Source: Symbiodinium kawagutii (lineage: Eukaryota > Sar > Dinophyceae > Suessiales > Symbiodiniaceae). From it: a stretch of 64,000 bases of DNA. The notes under the pieces are model-generated. The model was not told the origin of the DNA and searched no databases. It worked only from the letters and a program-made list of their open reading frames with translations. Positions within the stretch are counted from its first letter, which is position 1. Every line of letters starts with the position of its first letter. Positions 33,120 through 45,777 of the stretch are shown piece by piece. Where the stretch lies: NCBI GenBank assembly GCA_009767595.1, contig VSDK01006225.1, positions 550,209-614,208 on the forward strand, read 5' to 3'. Position numbers and translations under genes: made by a program.

Positions 33120-34550
33120 AAGACTATGATGCTATGCAGTGAGCTGCGTTGAAATTTCTTTCCGAATCCTGGATGGGATTCCAACTTCATAGGTTCGTCA
33201 AACCACAAGTTGGTTGAAGCAAAGTTGTGGGTTCCACTAGCGCCACCTTGCGGCAGCGCCCAGGAACCCCATGTCACCAAGAGGATGGTGAATTACCACT
33301 GCTCACTTTTGCATGTGCCGTTTTTTGAGGGATACATAGCTCCGAATGGTCACACTTAGGATTGGTTATAGGGTTGATGACCCGCCAACAACACGAGTGG
33401 ATTAGCATGGGGAAGCGTTAATATACAAACAATTGAGTATGATAGCTAGCTGAGCTAGACCATTAATAAGCCATTAATAACCAATTAATGGTGGTCAATG
33501 ATACTTGATGGGTTGTTAATGGTAGACTGCACTACTACCATTTACACATCCCTTTTTTTTGTGAGTGGCTTCATCAATCTGGCGATCTGGTGAGGAGACT
33601 CACACAAAACACATCATCATTTCACCTGAAATGCCATCACTTAACATTTAGTTACAAGCTAAAAAGTTAGCTCGCAACAGAAATAATCTCGAACCGTTTA
33701 GCTGGTAACAAAATGTTCCTGCCTAGAATTTTTCGAAACATGTGAGACTGATGCTCTTTGACGGTGCAGTAGTATATGCCAAAGCTCTTATTTCATCATC
33801 GGCTATGATTGTTTAAATACATATTTTTCGCGTCATCGAGATTTCGAGCCCGGCATCCTCTGTAATGACCCCAAGTGATGTGTCAATGTCTGAGTCTTTG
33901 GAACACCAATCCCCATCACTATGTCAAGAATGCCTGACTGAGCCCCTCCCCCGACTGCTGAAGTGATCTCCTCATAGGTTGTCTTCCGGGCAGCATGGCG
34001 CTCGTTGATCACAATTCGCTCCTGGGTTCGCCCAGTCAACCATGAATCCACCGTGAAGCAGCGCAACTAGTAGCGCTGACGATTCATGTGCTGATCATCT
34101 TGGCCCCATGGTGAACGACAAAAGATCGCAATGTAATATTCATACAAGGTGGCGCCCCCAGTTAGGTCAGTTGGTCTATGACTGTAAAATAGGGCAACTA
34201 TCACCCAGGATATGGGTAAGGGTACTGCAACTACTACAGTTTACTATGAACGAAATGCATCAAGTACCAGAAACCCTACCATAGTCAGGTAAGAGTACAC
34301 CAGCCTGCAGGAAAGGTCGAGGTCGGTCTCCAACGCGACCAGCTGATCAGCTTCACTGGTTTGCAGACCATTCTGACGAGATCTCATGTCTATGCGAATA
34401 CATATAACACATTATAATCACATAGTATATAAGTATATTACTAATCATTATTGATATACACATATCTATCTATTCATGTATAGATTCACGCGTTTTCATC
34501 TAATATCACTTATCAATTCACATATCTTGTCACGTTCGGAACCCATCCAA
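33120..34550. other. Intron-like sequence of the DUF3626-like gene
   Basis: No exon with usable splice signals is seen. Weak coding-like frames lie at 33833-34060 and 33130-33280 (minus). Confidence 0.4.
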
Positions 34551-34555
34551 CTCAC

Positions 34556-34683
34556 AGCATCCAATAGCACCGCACCGCTACCAGAGACCGCGAGGCGCCA
34601 CGATCCCCGTCGAACTCGCGTCCGAGGCTCCACGTGTTTGCTGAGATCGATGGGGCCATGGATCTGCACCTCTTTGTACTTGC
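34556..34683 (-). CDS. DUF3626-like gene, YKEVQIHGP exon
   Basis: The acceptor CCCCAG is the last of several created by a tandem GGGCTCCCCA repeat. The frame gives KYKEVQIHGPIDLSKHVE, the fourth family hallmark, and continues with an arginine-rich stretch to a perfect GTGAGT donor in phase 0. The next exon starts in phase 0. Confidence 0.78.
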
Positions 34684-34735
34684 CTGGGGAGCCCTGGGGA
34701 GCCCTGGGGAGCCCTGGGGAGCCCCCTGGGGACCC
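34684..34735. repeat. 10-bp GC-rich minisatellite at a splice acceptor
   Basis: On plus, CTGGGGAGCC-type units repeat four to five times; on minus GGGCTCCCCAG. The last unit supplies the acceptor CCCCAG of the YKEVQIHGP exon, and each other unit holds another CAG. Confidence 0.8.
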
Positions 34736-34941
34736 CTGGGGTGCCGCGCAGCCATCAGTGACGACTGAACCCCCCACAGACATCTCGGGGTTTCATTTGG
34801 TTTGACCATGTTGTTGCAGTTATTGTTTACTATGGTTTGGTACTGTTTTGTTAGTGTAGCTTTACAATGGTTTACCAGTATGGTTTAGTATAGCTAACTA
34901 TTGTTTAGTATGGTTTGCTACTGTTTTGTTAGTAATGGCAG

Positions 34942-35051
34942 TGGGTCAAAACCCTGCACCCCTGGTCCCCCTATCATTAACCATTGTTTTCCTTACTATT
35001 GGTTGGTCAATGTTGGTCATTATTCCCTGTTGGTTGATTAATATTGACCCA
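34942..35051. mobile_element. MITE-like family 3, copy at 35.0 kb
   Basis: TGGGTCAAAACCCTGCACCC then CTGGTCCCCCTATC at the left and TGACCCATAGCCATA at the right, as in the 49.5 kb copy. It overlaps a 97-bp tandem duplication at its right end. Confidence 0.6.
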
Positions 35052-35225
35052 TAGCCATATCTTTACAGCAATGGGCTATACCCATATTCAACATTATAAT
35101 TTACAGCAATGGTTATCCCCTGTTAGTTGGTTGATTAACATTGACCCATAGCCATATCTTTACAGCAATGGGCTATACCCATATTCAACATTATAATTTA
35201 CAGCAATGGTTATCCCCTGTTGGTT
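35032..35225. repeat. 97-bp tandem duplication
   Basis: Two consecutive 97-bp units starting GGTTGATTAA(T/C)ATTGACCC differ at about two positions, so the duplication is recent. It overlaps the right edge of a family 3 MITE-like element. Confidence 0.85.
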
Positions 35226-35271
35226 GGTTGATTAATGTTGGTCGTTTTCCCCTGTTAGTTGTTTGCTCAGC

Positions 35272-35378
35272 AACGGGCTCTGCACAGTCTGGCACGGCAC
35301 TGCCGAGCGACCCCAGTCGTGGCAGAGTTTCTGGGAATCGCCCAACTTCTCCCGGCCGTGTCTGGCCAACTTCACCTA
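35272..35378 (+). CDS. Possible plus-strand exon
   Basis: A pyrimidine-rich run ending GTTTGCTCAG precedes QRALHSLARHCRATPVVAEF, then GIAQLLPAVSGQLHL, up to CACCTAG|GTGAAC. The signals are good on plus, but a minus frame is also open, and every other recognised gene here is on minus. Function unknown. Confidence 0.3.
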
Positions 35379-37451
35379 GGTGAACGAGGTCGTTTGGATG
35401 GCTGGCGGAGCACTGGTGGGTGGTTGACCATCAGGGGTACAAGGTGGGCCCCGTTAGTTGGCTCAGTTGGTTCATAACTAGGGTAACTACTAGTTATGGT
35501 AGATATAACATGATGTAACCATAATTAAATGGCTTAGTGACCAACTTATAACTAGGCGGGCCCACCTTGTAACCAGTATCAACCGAAGTAGTTCACCACA
35601 AAAAGGCCATAAAAAGCTGATTTGATCAAGTATGATTAGCTGAAAAAAGGCCACTCACCACAGCTGAACATGGCCAGTTCACTTGGAATGGGGGGCCTTC
35701 ATTTTGAGTCATCAATCAGCATTAACCATAATTCAACCCTGATGCTACCACAGTTTTGGCATAGTTTTTGGCATTATTAATTATTAGCCATTAGTTAGAC
35801 ACTATTTGAACTCATTTGAAGATTATGAAGTGTTGTTGCTTTAACATGACCCAAGCATCAATTTCAGCATTGTCAATTCACGATCAGTTAACATTTTGCA
35901 GGTCAAAGTTTCTGTTTGGAACCCTTACACTGCCAAGGAGAAGAAACAAACCTCTGTCACCTGCATGTTCTTTAGCTGATACATCATGATGCTTATGATG
36001 GTGGATTTCAACCAGCAATAAACAACTCAGGGATTCTGATTGCGAATTGCTCTTGGTTGTTGATGGGTACCACAGGTATAATACCGAATTAACATTCACC
36101 AATGATTCGCAAGAATCATCGCACCCATGTAGCCGTCGCTGCGCTTGGATCGCTGTTGGGACTTTGAGCGCGTAACATGGTGGCCATGCCATGCCCCAGC
36201 TCGCCGCTTGCTTTCCCTATTCAATTGACCAGCCGTGGGGAAGTTGGAGGTACCACAATCTATGGACAAACCAATATCATCTGTCATGTCTAGTGCATTT
36301 CTCACTCAGCCACGGAAAGTTCTGGGTACAGCCATATACTGGCTGGAACCGTCTCAGACTGAAGCAACTTTGGTGAAAGAAACATCAACCCTTCACGAAT
36401 GATGATTTCAAGATGAACCTGATGTTGTGCCCCTAACTTGATTTGGTGCTTGCTTTGGAAACTATACATTCAACTTTCAATCTCATTTTGTGATCTGAGT
36501 ACTACCCGCATCAACACAGTCCTGATTTCTGAGCTTTACGGTGCGATGATACCCCCAGCAAAGGTAAGCCGCCATTTTTCATCTCAGTTGCAGTTTCTTC
36601 CAACTCTTCTCGGCTGTATTCCTGAGGTGATGGGGCTAAGGGGCATCTCCTCTTGTTGTTGCTGCTCATAAACATACATGCTGTTTACGCGTCAATATCA
36701 AGCAAACAACAAATTGGTAGGCAACAAGCAATGACAAACACTAATGCCAACTGGTTAGTGGTTAGAACCGTACAAAAATGTGTGTGTGTGTGTGTTACTC
36801 AAACAAGATCCCAAATCCAACCACAAAGCAAGGACATATTTGTTTCTGGCAAGAAGGCTGATGCTGATATGGTTCTCAATAATGATAGGTGACACAGTAG
36901 TCATATTTTTGCTGATACGCATGTGTCTTTCATGATAGTCAGCATCGATACTAAACACATAGCACCACCGTTATCGTCGTTTCCAAGCTGGCTAACATTT
37001 CTATTGTCATTATCATTGTTCCTCTTGATACTGTCATTACTATTGTTGCCATGATTCTTCCAGCAGTATGATCAATGGACCAACATCTTAGGGCCCAATC
37101 TACAAGAATCTGGTCAACGACGCTAACGTGCAATCAACAAGTATTGTCTGGGTACCATCAGCGACAAAAGGATTCTAGAGATTACAGCAAACAAAAACGG
37201 CCGCATAGCTAGTGGCAAAATGCAGGAATTGTAGTCATCCGATGACAGCGCTGGCTGAGCGCATTATCAACTGGTGACCATGGGATTACCCGTCGCGATC
37301 ATGGCGTGGCGCTGCGTTGTGTCACACGTTGCCGTTGCGGGTGCTGAGGTGCTGAGTGTTTTCTGTCACGGCCGAATTTAGACCATGGCATTGCGGAAGG
37401 GAGACCCAAAATGATACATCCACTATAATCTTATCATCCACCCATACTACG

Positions 37452-37566
37452 TACCCTCTGGTAAACTAACCTGGCACTGGAAAATCCACCATTTATAGGT
37501 GTTTGCTTAGGGTTTCATTATGAAATATGGTCAAAATCCATTGCCAGGTGAGTTTAGCGGAGGGTA
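37452..37566. mobile_element. MITE-like family 2, copy at 37.5 kb (115 bp)
   Basis: The left end TACCCTCTGGTAAACTAACC then TGGCACTGGAAAATCCACCA is mirrored at the right by TTTTGACC-type reading of TGGTCAAAATCCATTGCCAG then GTGAGTTTAGCGGAGGGTA. The inverted repeats cover about 40 bp each with scattered differences. Confidence 0.75.
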
Positions 37567-37914
37567 ACAACCAAACAACCATTCAAATAGCAAGACTCCA
37601 ACACAAACCACACCAGCAAGGGCACACTGGGGCTCAGCCCTGAGTGGCTTGGGCCTTGTGCAACGGTTCCAGGACACACGGGGAGTCACCGGTTTCTCTG
37701 GCACCACCAGTCGATGGAGACTTCAGTCATGGTCATGAAGTTCCAAATAAATGGATAAACAGATAGATCGGCTAATTCAGTTTGAACATATTTGCACTCA
37801 CATAGACTTCTTCTATTTTCCAACCTACAGTTGAGAATTTTCCGCAAGTCTTGAAGGTGAAAAGCAAGTTGGATTTCACACGATCCCAAATGTTTGGATT
37901 TCTTCACCACTCAC

Positions 37915-37972
37915 CCCTGCGCAAGGCCGAAGCACCAGCAAGGTGTGTCCGTAGTAGTCCAGGACCGCCAAC
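37915..37972 (-). CDS. DUF3626-like gene, VLDYYGH exon
   Basis: Acceptor ATGCACAG and donor GTGAGT enclose 58 nt. The first base completes the Gly codon of the preceding exon, giving RGLAVLDYYGHTLLVL and RPCAG. Relatives have LAxLxFYAHVL at this point. The exon ends in phase 0 whereas the next recognised exon needs phase 1, so one exon between them is missing. Confidence 0.7.
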
Positions 37973-39599
37973 CTGTGCATTGGTCTAGGCTTTTTCGGTG
38001 CCAGACCGTCAGGCTGGTAAAATTTCTAGCAGCTGGTCATTAAATCTGAGCAGCCGTATATCACATGTTAATATATATATATTGTATATATATATATGTA
38101 TACATATGCATGTACATATGATATAGTAAGTGCAGAATGCAAAGGATTATGTATATACATATAGATAGCAAATGACAAATGCAGGGAGTTATATACACAT
38201 ATACAGACACAACCATGACAATCAAATAAGCCATAGAAAATGGTCAATCAATTAGATCCAGATTGCCCCGAAGTCCCCTTGGCTGATTGCTGGTTGAACT
38301 CAATCAAGTTGAGGATGCTACAGGCGTGCAAATTCAACAGGAACCTTGCAATTTGGAGCATGCAGAATGACCAGTCATTGGATGGGTCGTAACTTCAACT
38401 TTGGATCCACTAAAAAGCTTCATTTGCTCAACCCAGGGTGCAGGGGTGGCGAGAGAAACGCTGCTGGACTAAGACTGTCTTGTGCCCGTGTCGTTGCTGT
38501 ACATTAACTAGCCACTATGGACTATTGACCGAATAACTAGAAAAGTTGGTTGGTGATTGTTTAATCAACTACGTTCTACTTTGTGTAACGAACTAGTCAA
38601 TATTACTAAGGTTTTTTAACTAAGTATGTGGTCCTTGTTGGTTATTTGTCCACAAAAACGGCGGTCTGCTGGCCAGTTGCTTGGCACTGCTCGACTTTTA
38701 GATGATATTCCTCGTATCCAGCTATAATTGTGCATATATTTCATGTCTACTTGAATGTATCGACGTAGATGCAGTATACATTTTTCATACATATACATGT
38801 ATATATATATACTTAAATATCTGTATACACAGATATTTCGACATAACATGCAATCAAATACATACGTCCTTTCACTGAATACCAGCAAAAAAGTAAAACA
38901 AGATCTTGCAACCACAGGTTGGTTTTATCCCACCAGTTCCTTACTACTGATACTCCTCGGTACACGGTGGCACCATGTATTGATAACAATCATGGAGCGC
39001 ATGATTGTTATTTACTTATGGTCAGTATTCAGTGAAAGTTTATCGGTTTCTCAAACATGAATTGTCATGAATTAAGCACCTTTGAGTATCATTATCTTAA
39101 TTACAACCCAAAGAAACATCATTCATCATTGAGTGACAATCAGTTCTACATCACCATCACCAACCACGAAAAGACATTGCAAAACGTTGCGAGTACCAAC
39201 CAACTGGTTGCGGTTGTGATCAATGCCCACACGTCTCCACTATTTCTCATGCTAACCCAGGAGATACCCATTCCTACGAAAATGGTACCCCGCCAATTCA
39301 TAAACCTAGGCAAATCACCGAATTCATATTCCACTTTTTGCAATAATCTATGTCCGTTATTTTGTGCAGGTCACCCACCAATTCATAGAGGTTAATTACA
39401 ATGATATTCAAGGCTATTATCAATCCAAGAACTTAACATTAGCACAAAACCAGGTCATGATCGTCCTCGAATCAAACATAGCAACAAAGAAATGGCTATT
39501 CCAGATTGCCAAACCATCCAGAAACGGTGGATTATCCAGCCAGCCATGTTATTGGAAGGTATCCATCATAGATCCCGGCTTACCATCCAGAAAGCTCAC

Positions 39600-39765
39600 C
39601 CTCTCGTGTGCCTCTGTGCAGGCAAACCCCCAGAGTCTTGCGGGGCCAAAGTGCACCGGAGCCGCACATCCTTCAGGACCAGATAGGAATCCCCGTACTG
39701 CTCCTGACAGCTTCTGCCCAATGATTTCACGTCATGTCTAATGTCCAGGAAGAGACCAGTGAAAC
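39600..39765 (-). CDS. DUF3626-like gene, YGDSYLVL exon
   Basis: Acceptor TTCCCCACAG and donor GTGAGC bound 166 nt. The frame gives FTGLFLDIRHDVKSLGRS, then CQEQYGDSYLVLKDVRLRC and TLAPQDSGG. The second part is the third family hallmark; the first 18 residues look like an insertion relative to relatives. It ends in phase 2, which the next exon completes. Confidence 0.8.
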
Positions 39766-40473
39766 CTGTGGGGAATAATTGATGACCCAAGGTTTTCAGA
39801 GGATACTCTCTATATGGCCAGGGGTTTGCTGATGCATGGTCAAAGGTATTCAGTACCCAAAACCAACAGGTGCTGAACGGTCTGCTGGGATCACGATGCA
39901 GCTACAGCCCAAGAAAAGGGCCCACGGCTCCGCTGTGCCGAAACAGTGCGACCTGGTCGCTGTGAACCAATGGGATTGTCCATAAATATTGAACCCTCAG
40001 AGCTGATTGGTTTCCCGATTAATTGTTATTACTGTATTGGATGGTTGGGAAATACCGCCATTTGTGGATGCCCCCATATGCACACATGATCCTTTTGGCC
40101 ATACAAACCCTGGAGTCTCACCACTCAAACGAGGTGCCTAGGATGACCATTTAACGTCCGGAAGAGGAAGAAATGGAGGCATGGGCTGTTGGGATGCTCA
40201 CATGCACACCATTCAACGATAACAACCGAGTTGGACACAGAACAGCCTGAGGACTTGATGGAAACCATGAATTGATAAGTTGGAGCTGCCCCCATTTCAG
40301 TTGGATAAGTTCAATGTTTCAAGTATAGGACGGGATAGGACGGGTTTACAAATTTACAGACTACCAATCACATAAAGTTGCCACAAAATACTTCCTGTTA
40401 GGACCAAACAACGAAGAAAAACACCCGACGTTACACTCTGGCAAACTAACCTGGAAGTGGAACTTCCACCATT

Positions 40474-40581
40474 TGGTGGTTGCACAAAATAATAAATAGG
40501 GGTACCCTAAATCATCCATTAACAGTCATTTATAGTAACAAATCAGCCATTTTTTGGGCCCCCTATTTTGAGAAACCACCA
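40474..40581. mobile_element. MITE-like family 1, copy at 40.5 kb (108 bp)
   Basis: The left end is TGGTGGTTGCACAAAATA with AATAGGGGTACCC, the right end is GGGCCCCCTATTTTGAGAAACCACCA. It directly abuts a left half of family 2 (40436-40473), so one inserted next to or into the other. Confidence 0.75.
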
Positions 40582-41230
40582 TTTATGATTTTAATGTTAA
40601 GTCCTGTGAATCAGTTGCCCAGGAAATGAACCAAAACAAAACTCCACCTGAAGCTGCCCGTTGGGAGTGCCCAATTCCAGCTAACAGTACTGCAGTGACT
40701 GCTCAGTGCATGAACAACGCCAGATGACAGGAGCCGCCATGTAAGGGGATATAGCAGGTCTGCGTGTGTCTGTAATGAAGGTGTGTTGTACACACATGGA
40801 AATCTGGCTAGTGCACGTTACCAGCAAATTGGGATGGTTTACCACTCACCATCGCAAGCTTTGCGTTGAAGTTGCGAGCCCCTCCATGTCCCTTCCCCAT
40901 GGCGTAGACCTAGAGTAATCCAGTGCCACGCTTGGGGTTGTCCAAAAATGGTGTGCTCCCAAAACTGGTGGTTTCTCTATTTATTAATCATTATCTGGTT
41001 GGTAGTTTCAATAAAAAAATGTTTGTCAACCAACCGTTTGTTGACAAGTACTGGGGAAAATAACCAATATCCATCAAACCACCAACCAGTAGTTGTTTGA
41101 CCATCAGTTTGTTGCTGCTTATCCCCTAATTAACCCTCACTAACCATGATTAAAACCACCAACACAGTTATTGGTTGGTCAAGGGCTACTTCCATCCATG
41201 GACAGGTCCCACAACTGTCCCAGCATCGCA

Positions 41231-41302
41231 TCCATAGATCCCATAGGGGTCGTTCCACACGTTCAGCACGCCATATTTCGGCCGGTGGAAGTGATCCGCA
41301 TC
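41231..41302 (-). CDS. DUF3626-like gene, KYGVLN exon
   Basis: Acceptor CCCCCGCAG opens DADHFHRPKYGVLNVWNDP, then YGIYG. RPKYGVLN is the second hallmark of the family. The frame remains open beyond, so the 3' end is approximate; the next exon needs one leftover base. Confidence 0.75.
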
Positions 41303-41499
41303 CTGCGGGGGTTCTTCGGCACAGAAAAACCAAGGCCTCAACAGGTTGGGATTGCCCAGATGGGGTTGCCCCGGAAAAGTCATCATTTTTAATAGGCAAT
41401 CCAGCTATACATCATGGATTGTCCACAAAAAAATGTTGATGCGAAATCACAGGCCCAAACAAGAAGCACAGTTTTCCACTAACATAGGTGGAAAAGAGC

Positions 41500-41665
41500 A
41501 GTAAATTTCCGAAAGAGGTGCCCACCACAAGAACCTCTACAGGATAAGCTCCGTGCCGTAAGTACTCGAGCATCTCAAAAACTGACAATGGTTGTTCACT
41601 TCTTGTGCTCCAGCCGCCCCTGGTAATTAGACGAATACCATGATGATCGCAGCGGCCACACATTT
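41500..41665 (-). CDS. Exon-like segment inside a DUF3626-gene intron
   Basis: Acceptor TTGTTGCTAG is followed by MCGRCDHHGIRLITRGGW, then LSVFEMLEYLRHGAYPVEV and LVVGTSFGNLLLFSTYV. It is strongly protein-like. Because the flanking exons (47.0 and 41.3 kb) join perfectly without it, it is probably not part of that mRNA. It could be an alternative exon or a gene fragment. Confidence 0.45.
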
Positions 41666-42119
41666 CTAGCAACAAAAACTGGAAGCATCGAAACAAACTG
41701 AAACCAAATGATTGCATTATGTTCCACTACTGATGATGTTTTTTTTGATCCCCTCTATGCAAACCATATGTATCTGCATTTGTTTGCCTAGAACTAACCA
41801 TCATGATCAACCCATCCAAGATACATAGAATCCAACCTGCTCAGTCTCGGAAGGCTTGGTGTTGCTGGTGTGTCTGCTGAGTCACGGCGGAAGCAATCAC
41901 AGCAAACCTGGTGGACGTAAGCACCATACTAACTCCGAAAATCGACGCTTAGAATCATGTGGGAAAAACACCCCTGATGTGCACATGTATGCAAATAATT
42001 TACATGAATATATGTGCGTACATAACATGTGCATGCATGTGTGTAAACAAATATTTAAATATATACATGTTTAGTTTGATATAGATATATATATATATGC
42101 TACCGCCCTAACAGTCTAC

Positions 42120-42340
42120 CTTTTTTGTCTGGTCCCTTGTTTATCCTGCACCTGTCCCTTGATTGTGCCCTATTTGTTCCTCAGCTGCCTTCTGCTTATC
42201 CCTTGCTTGATCCCTACTTGTCCCCTGCTTGTCCTCTACTTGTCCCCTACTTGTCACCTGCTTGTCTCTTGCTTGTCCCCAGTTATCAGCTGCTTGTCCC
42301 TTATTTGTTTCCTAGTTGTCTCTTGCTTGTATCTAAGCAT
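42120..42340. repeat. CTTGTCCCCTG-type degenerate 10-11-bp repeat
   Basis: Words such as GCTTGTCCCCTAC, ACTTGTCACCTG and GCTTGTCTCTTG repeat about 15 times. Confidence 0.75.
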
Positions 42341-42399
42341 CCCTCTCAGTCTGCTCAGTTTGCTGTTCATGTTTTTTTTGCTAAGCCATTTGCCATGTT

Positions 42400-43480
42400 A
42401 TTTTTCATTTTAAATTGTAACACATCATCTTAAACCAAATTGCGCCATATCATGCCATAGTTGTTCATTTAATACTAAATAGAACCATGTTCAACCGTGA
42501 GATGCCATGGTATACCATATTGTGCATGTTACCTTGTTTAAACACTATTGAAGGAACTTGATGGTATATTGCACCATACTAGGCCATCTCATACATATTG
42601 TACATTTTTTGCCCTAGCATATTTTATTACATCAAATTCCAGCATGTCATGCCATATGACGCAATATTTTTTGTTCTAAAATGCCATACTAGGTCCTATG
42701 AGAGAACACAATACCATGTTACACCATATCAAGCAATATGTTACCTGAAGATATTTTGCATCATATATTCTGGCAAAATATACCACATCAAGCAATGTTA
42801 TTTCTCATTTCATATTTTGCCATAATATGTCATGCTATTCCATTTTTTGGCAATTTTAAACCATATTACACGGTATAATTAAACAATATTTCTTCAAATA
42901 ATGCCATACTATACCATAACCAAGCAGATCATAGCAATTTAGTTTAAATGTAGCCGGTTAAAAACCATAATTTACCATATTCTGTGATACCGTACCATAT
43001 TCTGAGCGCATTCTGCTAAATTGAAATAAATTACGCCATGTTACACACCATTTGATGCTATATGTCGCAATATCATTTTGTTTGGCGCCATCTGTTGCTG
43101 TACAATGTCATAATCCATTTAATGAAAAATTATTCTACAATATTACAAAGATTTCAACTTAAAATCAAATCCAACTACACTATACCACATTATGGCCCTT
43201 TACACCACATTGTATACCAAAAAAAACCATATACTGCATCATACGATGCCATTTCAAACCATGTGGTAACATATTGCGCCATTTTCTATTTTTCTATACT
43301 TTAGCATTTGCGCCTGATGTAGAAATTTTACCATGCTTTACCATATGTCAGCATTTGGTATCGCATTGTTTTTGTTAGATTTTACAACAAAGAGAAACCA
43401 TATCACATTACACCATATCATGTAATATAACCCTATACTGTGGAATTTGATACCGTGTTACAGCATACCGTGGAATCAGC
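42400..43480. repeat. AT-rich tract of ACCATAT-type words
   Basis: About 1.1 kb where CCATAT, CCATGTTA, CACCATA and CATATTG words recur every 8-15 bp with no fixed period. There is no coding frame of interest. Confidence 0.7.
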
Positions 43481-44611
43481 TGACTTTTTAATCCAATTTG
43501 TCATGCATTTGTGCCTTCATTCCCCGCTATGCAATGGGGTGGTCAGAAATGTACAAAAATATGAATGATATTTGGTTGTAGCCTATTCATTTACTAGTGT
43601 ATCATTCACTCATGCCTTGGGCTGAATGGATTAAAGCACCAGCAACCAATTTTATCTAATATACAATGATAAATGTATTTGATATATTTTTAATTTTCAT
43701 GATTTAGATGTAATATTGACAATTAATTGGCAAATCTAAACTTAACTTTGTAACTACAATTAAACATAAACTCATATTTGTAATTTAGATCTAATATTGG
43801 CAATTGAATTGCTAGCTTAAATTGTGCGCTTTTAACTAAAATTCAATTCAAAATTTATCTGAAAGATTGGCTCTGGTCCGGGGGCGGTCATTCTAGGCTC
43901 CAGCCACCCCCCGGGGACCCCCAAGGACATTCATAGCCCGGTGTCTGTGCAGCCGACGCCAAAATTGAGGCAAGCGCGCCAAAGGGGTTCGACCTAGGAA
44001 CTTCTAAAGCCGGGGTAAACATGGATAACATCGACATAAATACAAGCAACATGCACAAGGGTTCTTCGCGCATGTTGTTGTAACGACACATCATGAACAT
44101 GTCGCTTCGCAATCTTACCAGTTCACACCCCATGGTCTTCTGAATAACTTTCAGCGCAGCCTCTCGCTGTTGTTGCATCAAACACCAATGAGTTCTGACA
44201 ACCATCATCAAGCACCCAGAAACCCTTCTCAACTAATATCAGCCAGCAACCACCTTGTTGACCATCAGCCTCTAGGGAAACCATTTCGCCCCTAGTTTGA
44301 GAAACACTTATTTCGGCTAAAGAAGACAATGTCTCAGCCATTGACATGTTACCACTTTAGTGGCCATAAATGAAAATGATGCTCGTGCTCAAATAATTGT
44401 ATGTCACCTGTTAACCATTTCAGTCTCTTTTTGTCTGTCATTGACCACTAATATAAAATCGATTGCGCTCCTAAAAGCGACGCTTGATGATTTGTGGCTC
44501 ATGGCTGGAAATGCTTAGCGCTGGTGTCCGTGTGTCAACTTGAAGTATGGTGAATTCCTTGGTGGAAGCGCCAGCCCAGACCCCAAGCCTTCGTGCCCCA
44601 TAGCAGACCCA

Positions 44612-44905
44612 CTAAGACCGGCGGGTTCGCATTGAACCTTGGAACTCCTTCTTCTTCAAGTCTTTTTGATGGTTGATCATTCTCCTTTTCTCCTTCCTCT
44701 CTGCTTCTTTGAGGAGTCTCTGAGCTTCCCTGGTTCTGGCAATGGCTTCCTTCACCTTGGCTCTGTACTTTTGTTTCCTGAGCCTTTCCTGCTCTTTGGA
44801 CCTCTTCTTCTTGGGCCATTTCTTTCTGACCCCCTTCTTTGCAGGCTCCTTCTTAGCCCTCTCTTTGGCTCTCTCTCTGGACTTTTCTCTCCTTTTTCCC
44901 CTCTT
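44612..44905 (-). CDS. Lys/Arg/Glu-rich coiled-coil-like exon
   Basis: Acceptor TTTTCTAG opens a frame of about 97 codons: KEPAKKGVRKKWPKKKRSKE, then YRAKVKEAIARTREAQRLL and RMINHQKDLKKKEFQ, ending at TAG 44612 or at a donor CAAG|GTTCAA (44638). It is highly basic and helical, as in nuclear or nucleolar proteins. No specific family. It also sits inside the intron between the 47.0 and 41.3 kb exons. Confidence 0.5.
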   Translation of the reverse strand, partial: KRGKRREKSRERAKERAKKEPAKKGVRKKWPKKKRSKEQERLRKQKYRAKVKEAIARTREAQRLLKEAERKEKRRMINHQKDLKKKEFQGSMRTRRS

Positions 44906-45699
44906 CTAGAAAACTCCTGGAAACTGCGCTTCTTCCAAGCCAGTGACCCAGGCCCAAGCCGCATGCGCAATCCTTTCCCAATGTTTGGCCAACATGTACT
45001 CATACCACGCTAAAAGGCTTCAATTGCAGCAAAGAGCATGCGAGAAGAGCACTGAAAATCCTCAGCCTCGCACCAAAAGCAGGATTCCTACGGCAAGCCC
45101 TGAGATCTGATTACCCGCATTCATAGGGTGTGGTAACATGTGGCAACAATGGCAGAACCGGCAGCCTACGGGAGTAGTTCGAATGAGATCTCCGGCCTTG
45201 GGGAAACGACTTCATGAGACTCAAAACATCATCAGTTGAGCCTGATCATGAAGTTGAGCCATGAGGCTCAAAACATCATCACTGAGCGTTCAACATCGAT
45301 TGCAGGAGCGCAACGCTCAGTTGAGCCTTCTCCTCCCAGAACTGGTGGGCTTGGTCCCAATCCGCGTCCACACACAACGGCAAAGTGGGCCTCAATGCAC
45401 GGCGATACCAAGATCTTCACGGTGTGGACAATGCCATGATCCCCACGAACTGCCGCCAGAGCCATCCGGAGTTTCCACCACCACCTAGAAGACAACGTCA
45501 AATGACTGAAACAAATTGCAGCTTTTGCCCCGAGACTTCACGACCTTTTGAGACTGAACAGCCTTAGGTATTTTGAAATTCAGCTCTTCATTTCTAGTGC
45601 GACACTAAAGGGCTGTGCAGGCTGTGGCTTTGGTCTAGGACAAAACGTTGTTAGAGGTACCGGTGGCCTCTTCAATCTCTTCACCTGCTTTGGCCTCAC

Positions 45700-45777
45700 C
45701 TGGCATCAACAAGCGCTGTCCGCCCGCTGTTTGCAATGTGGGTCGGGCCGCGTCCGTCCTGAGAGGGATCACAACAT
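45700..45777 (-). CDS. Exon-like segment, minus strand
   Basis: Acceptor AAGGGCAG and donor GTGAGG bound 78 nt reading DVVIPLRTDAARPTLQTAGG, then QRLLMP. It is plausibly coding. A further coding-like island at 45290-45490 (VETPDGSGGSSWGSWH; in another frame DADWDQAHQFWEEKAQLS) lies downstream on the same strand. Confidence 0.4.
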
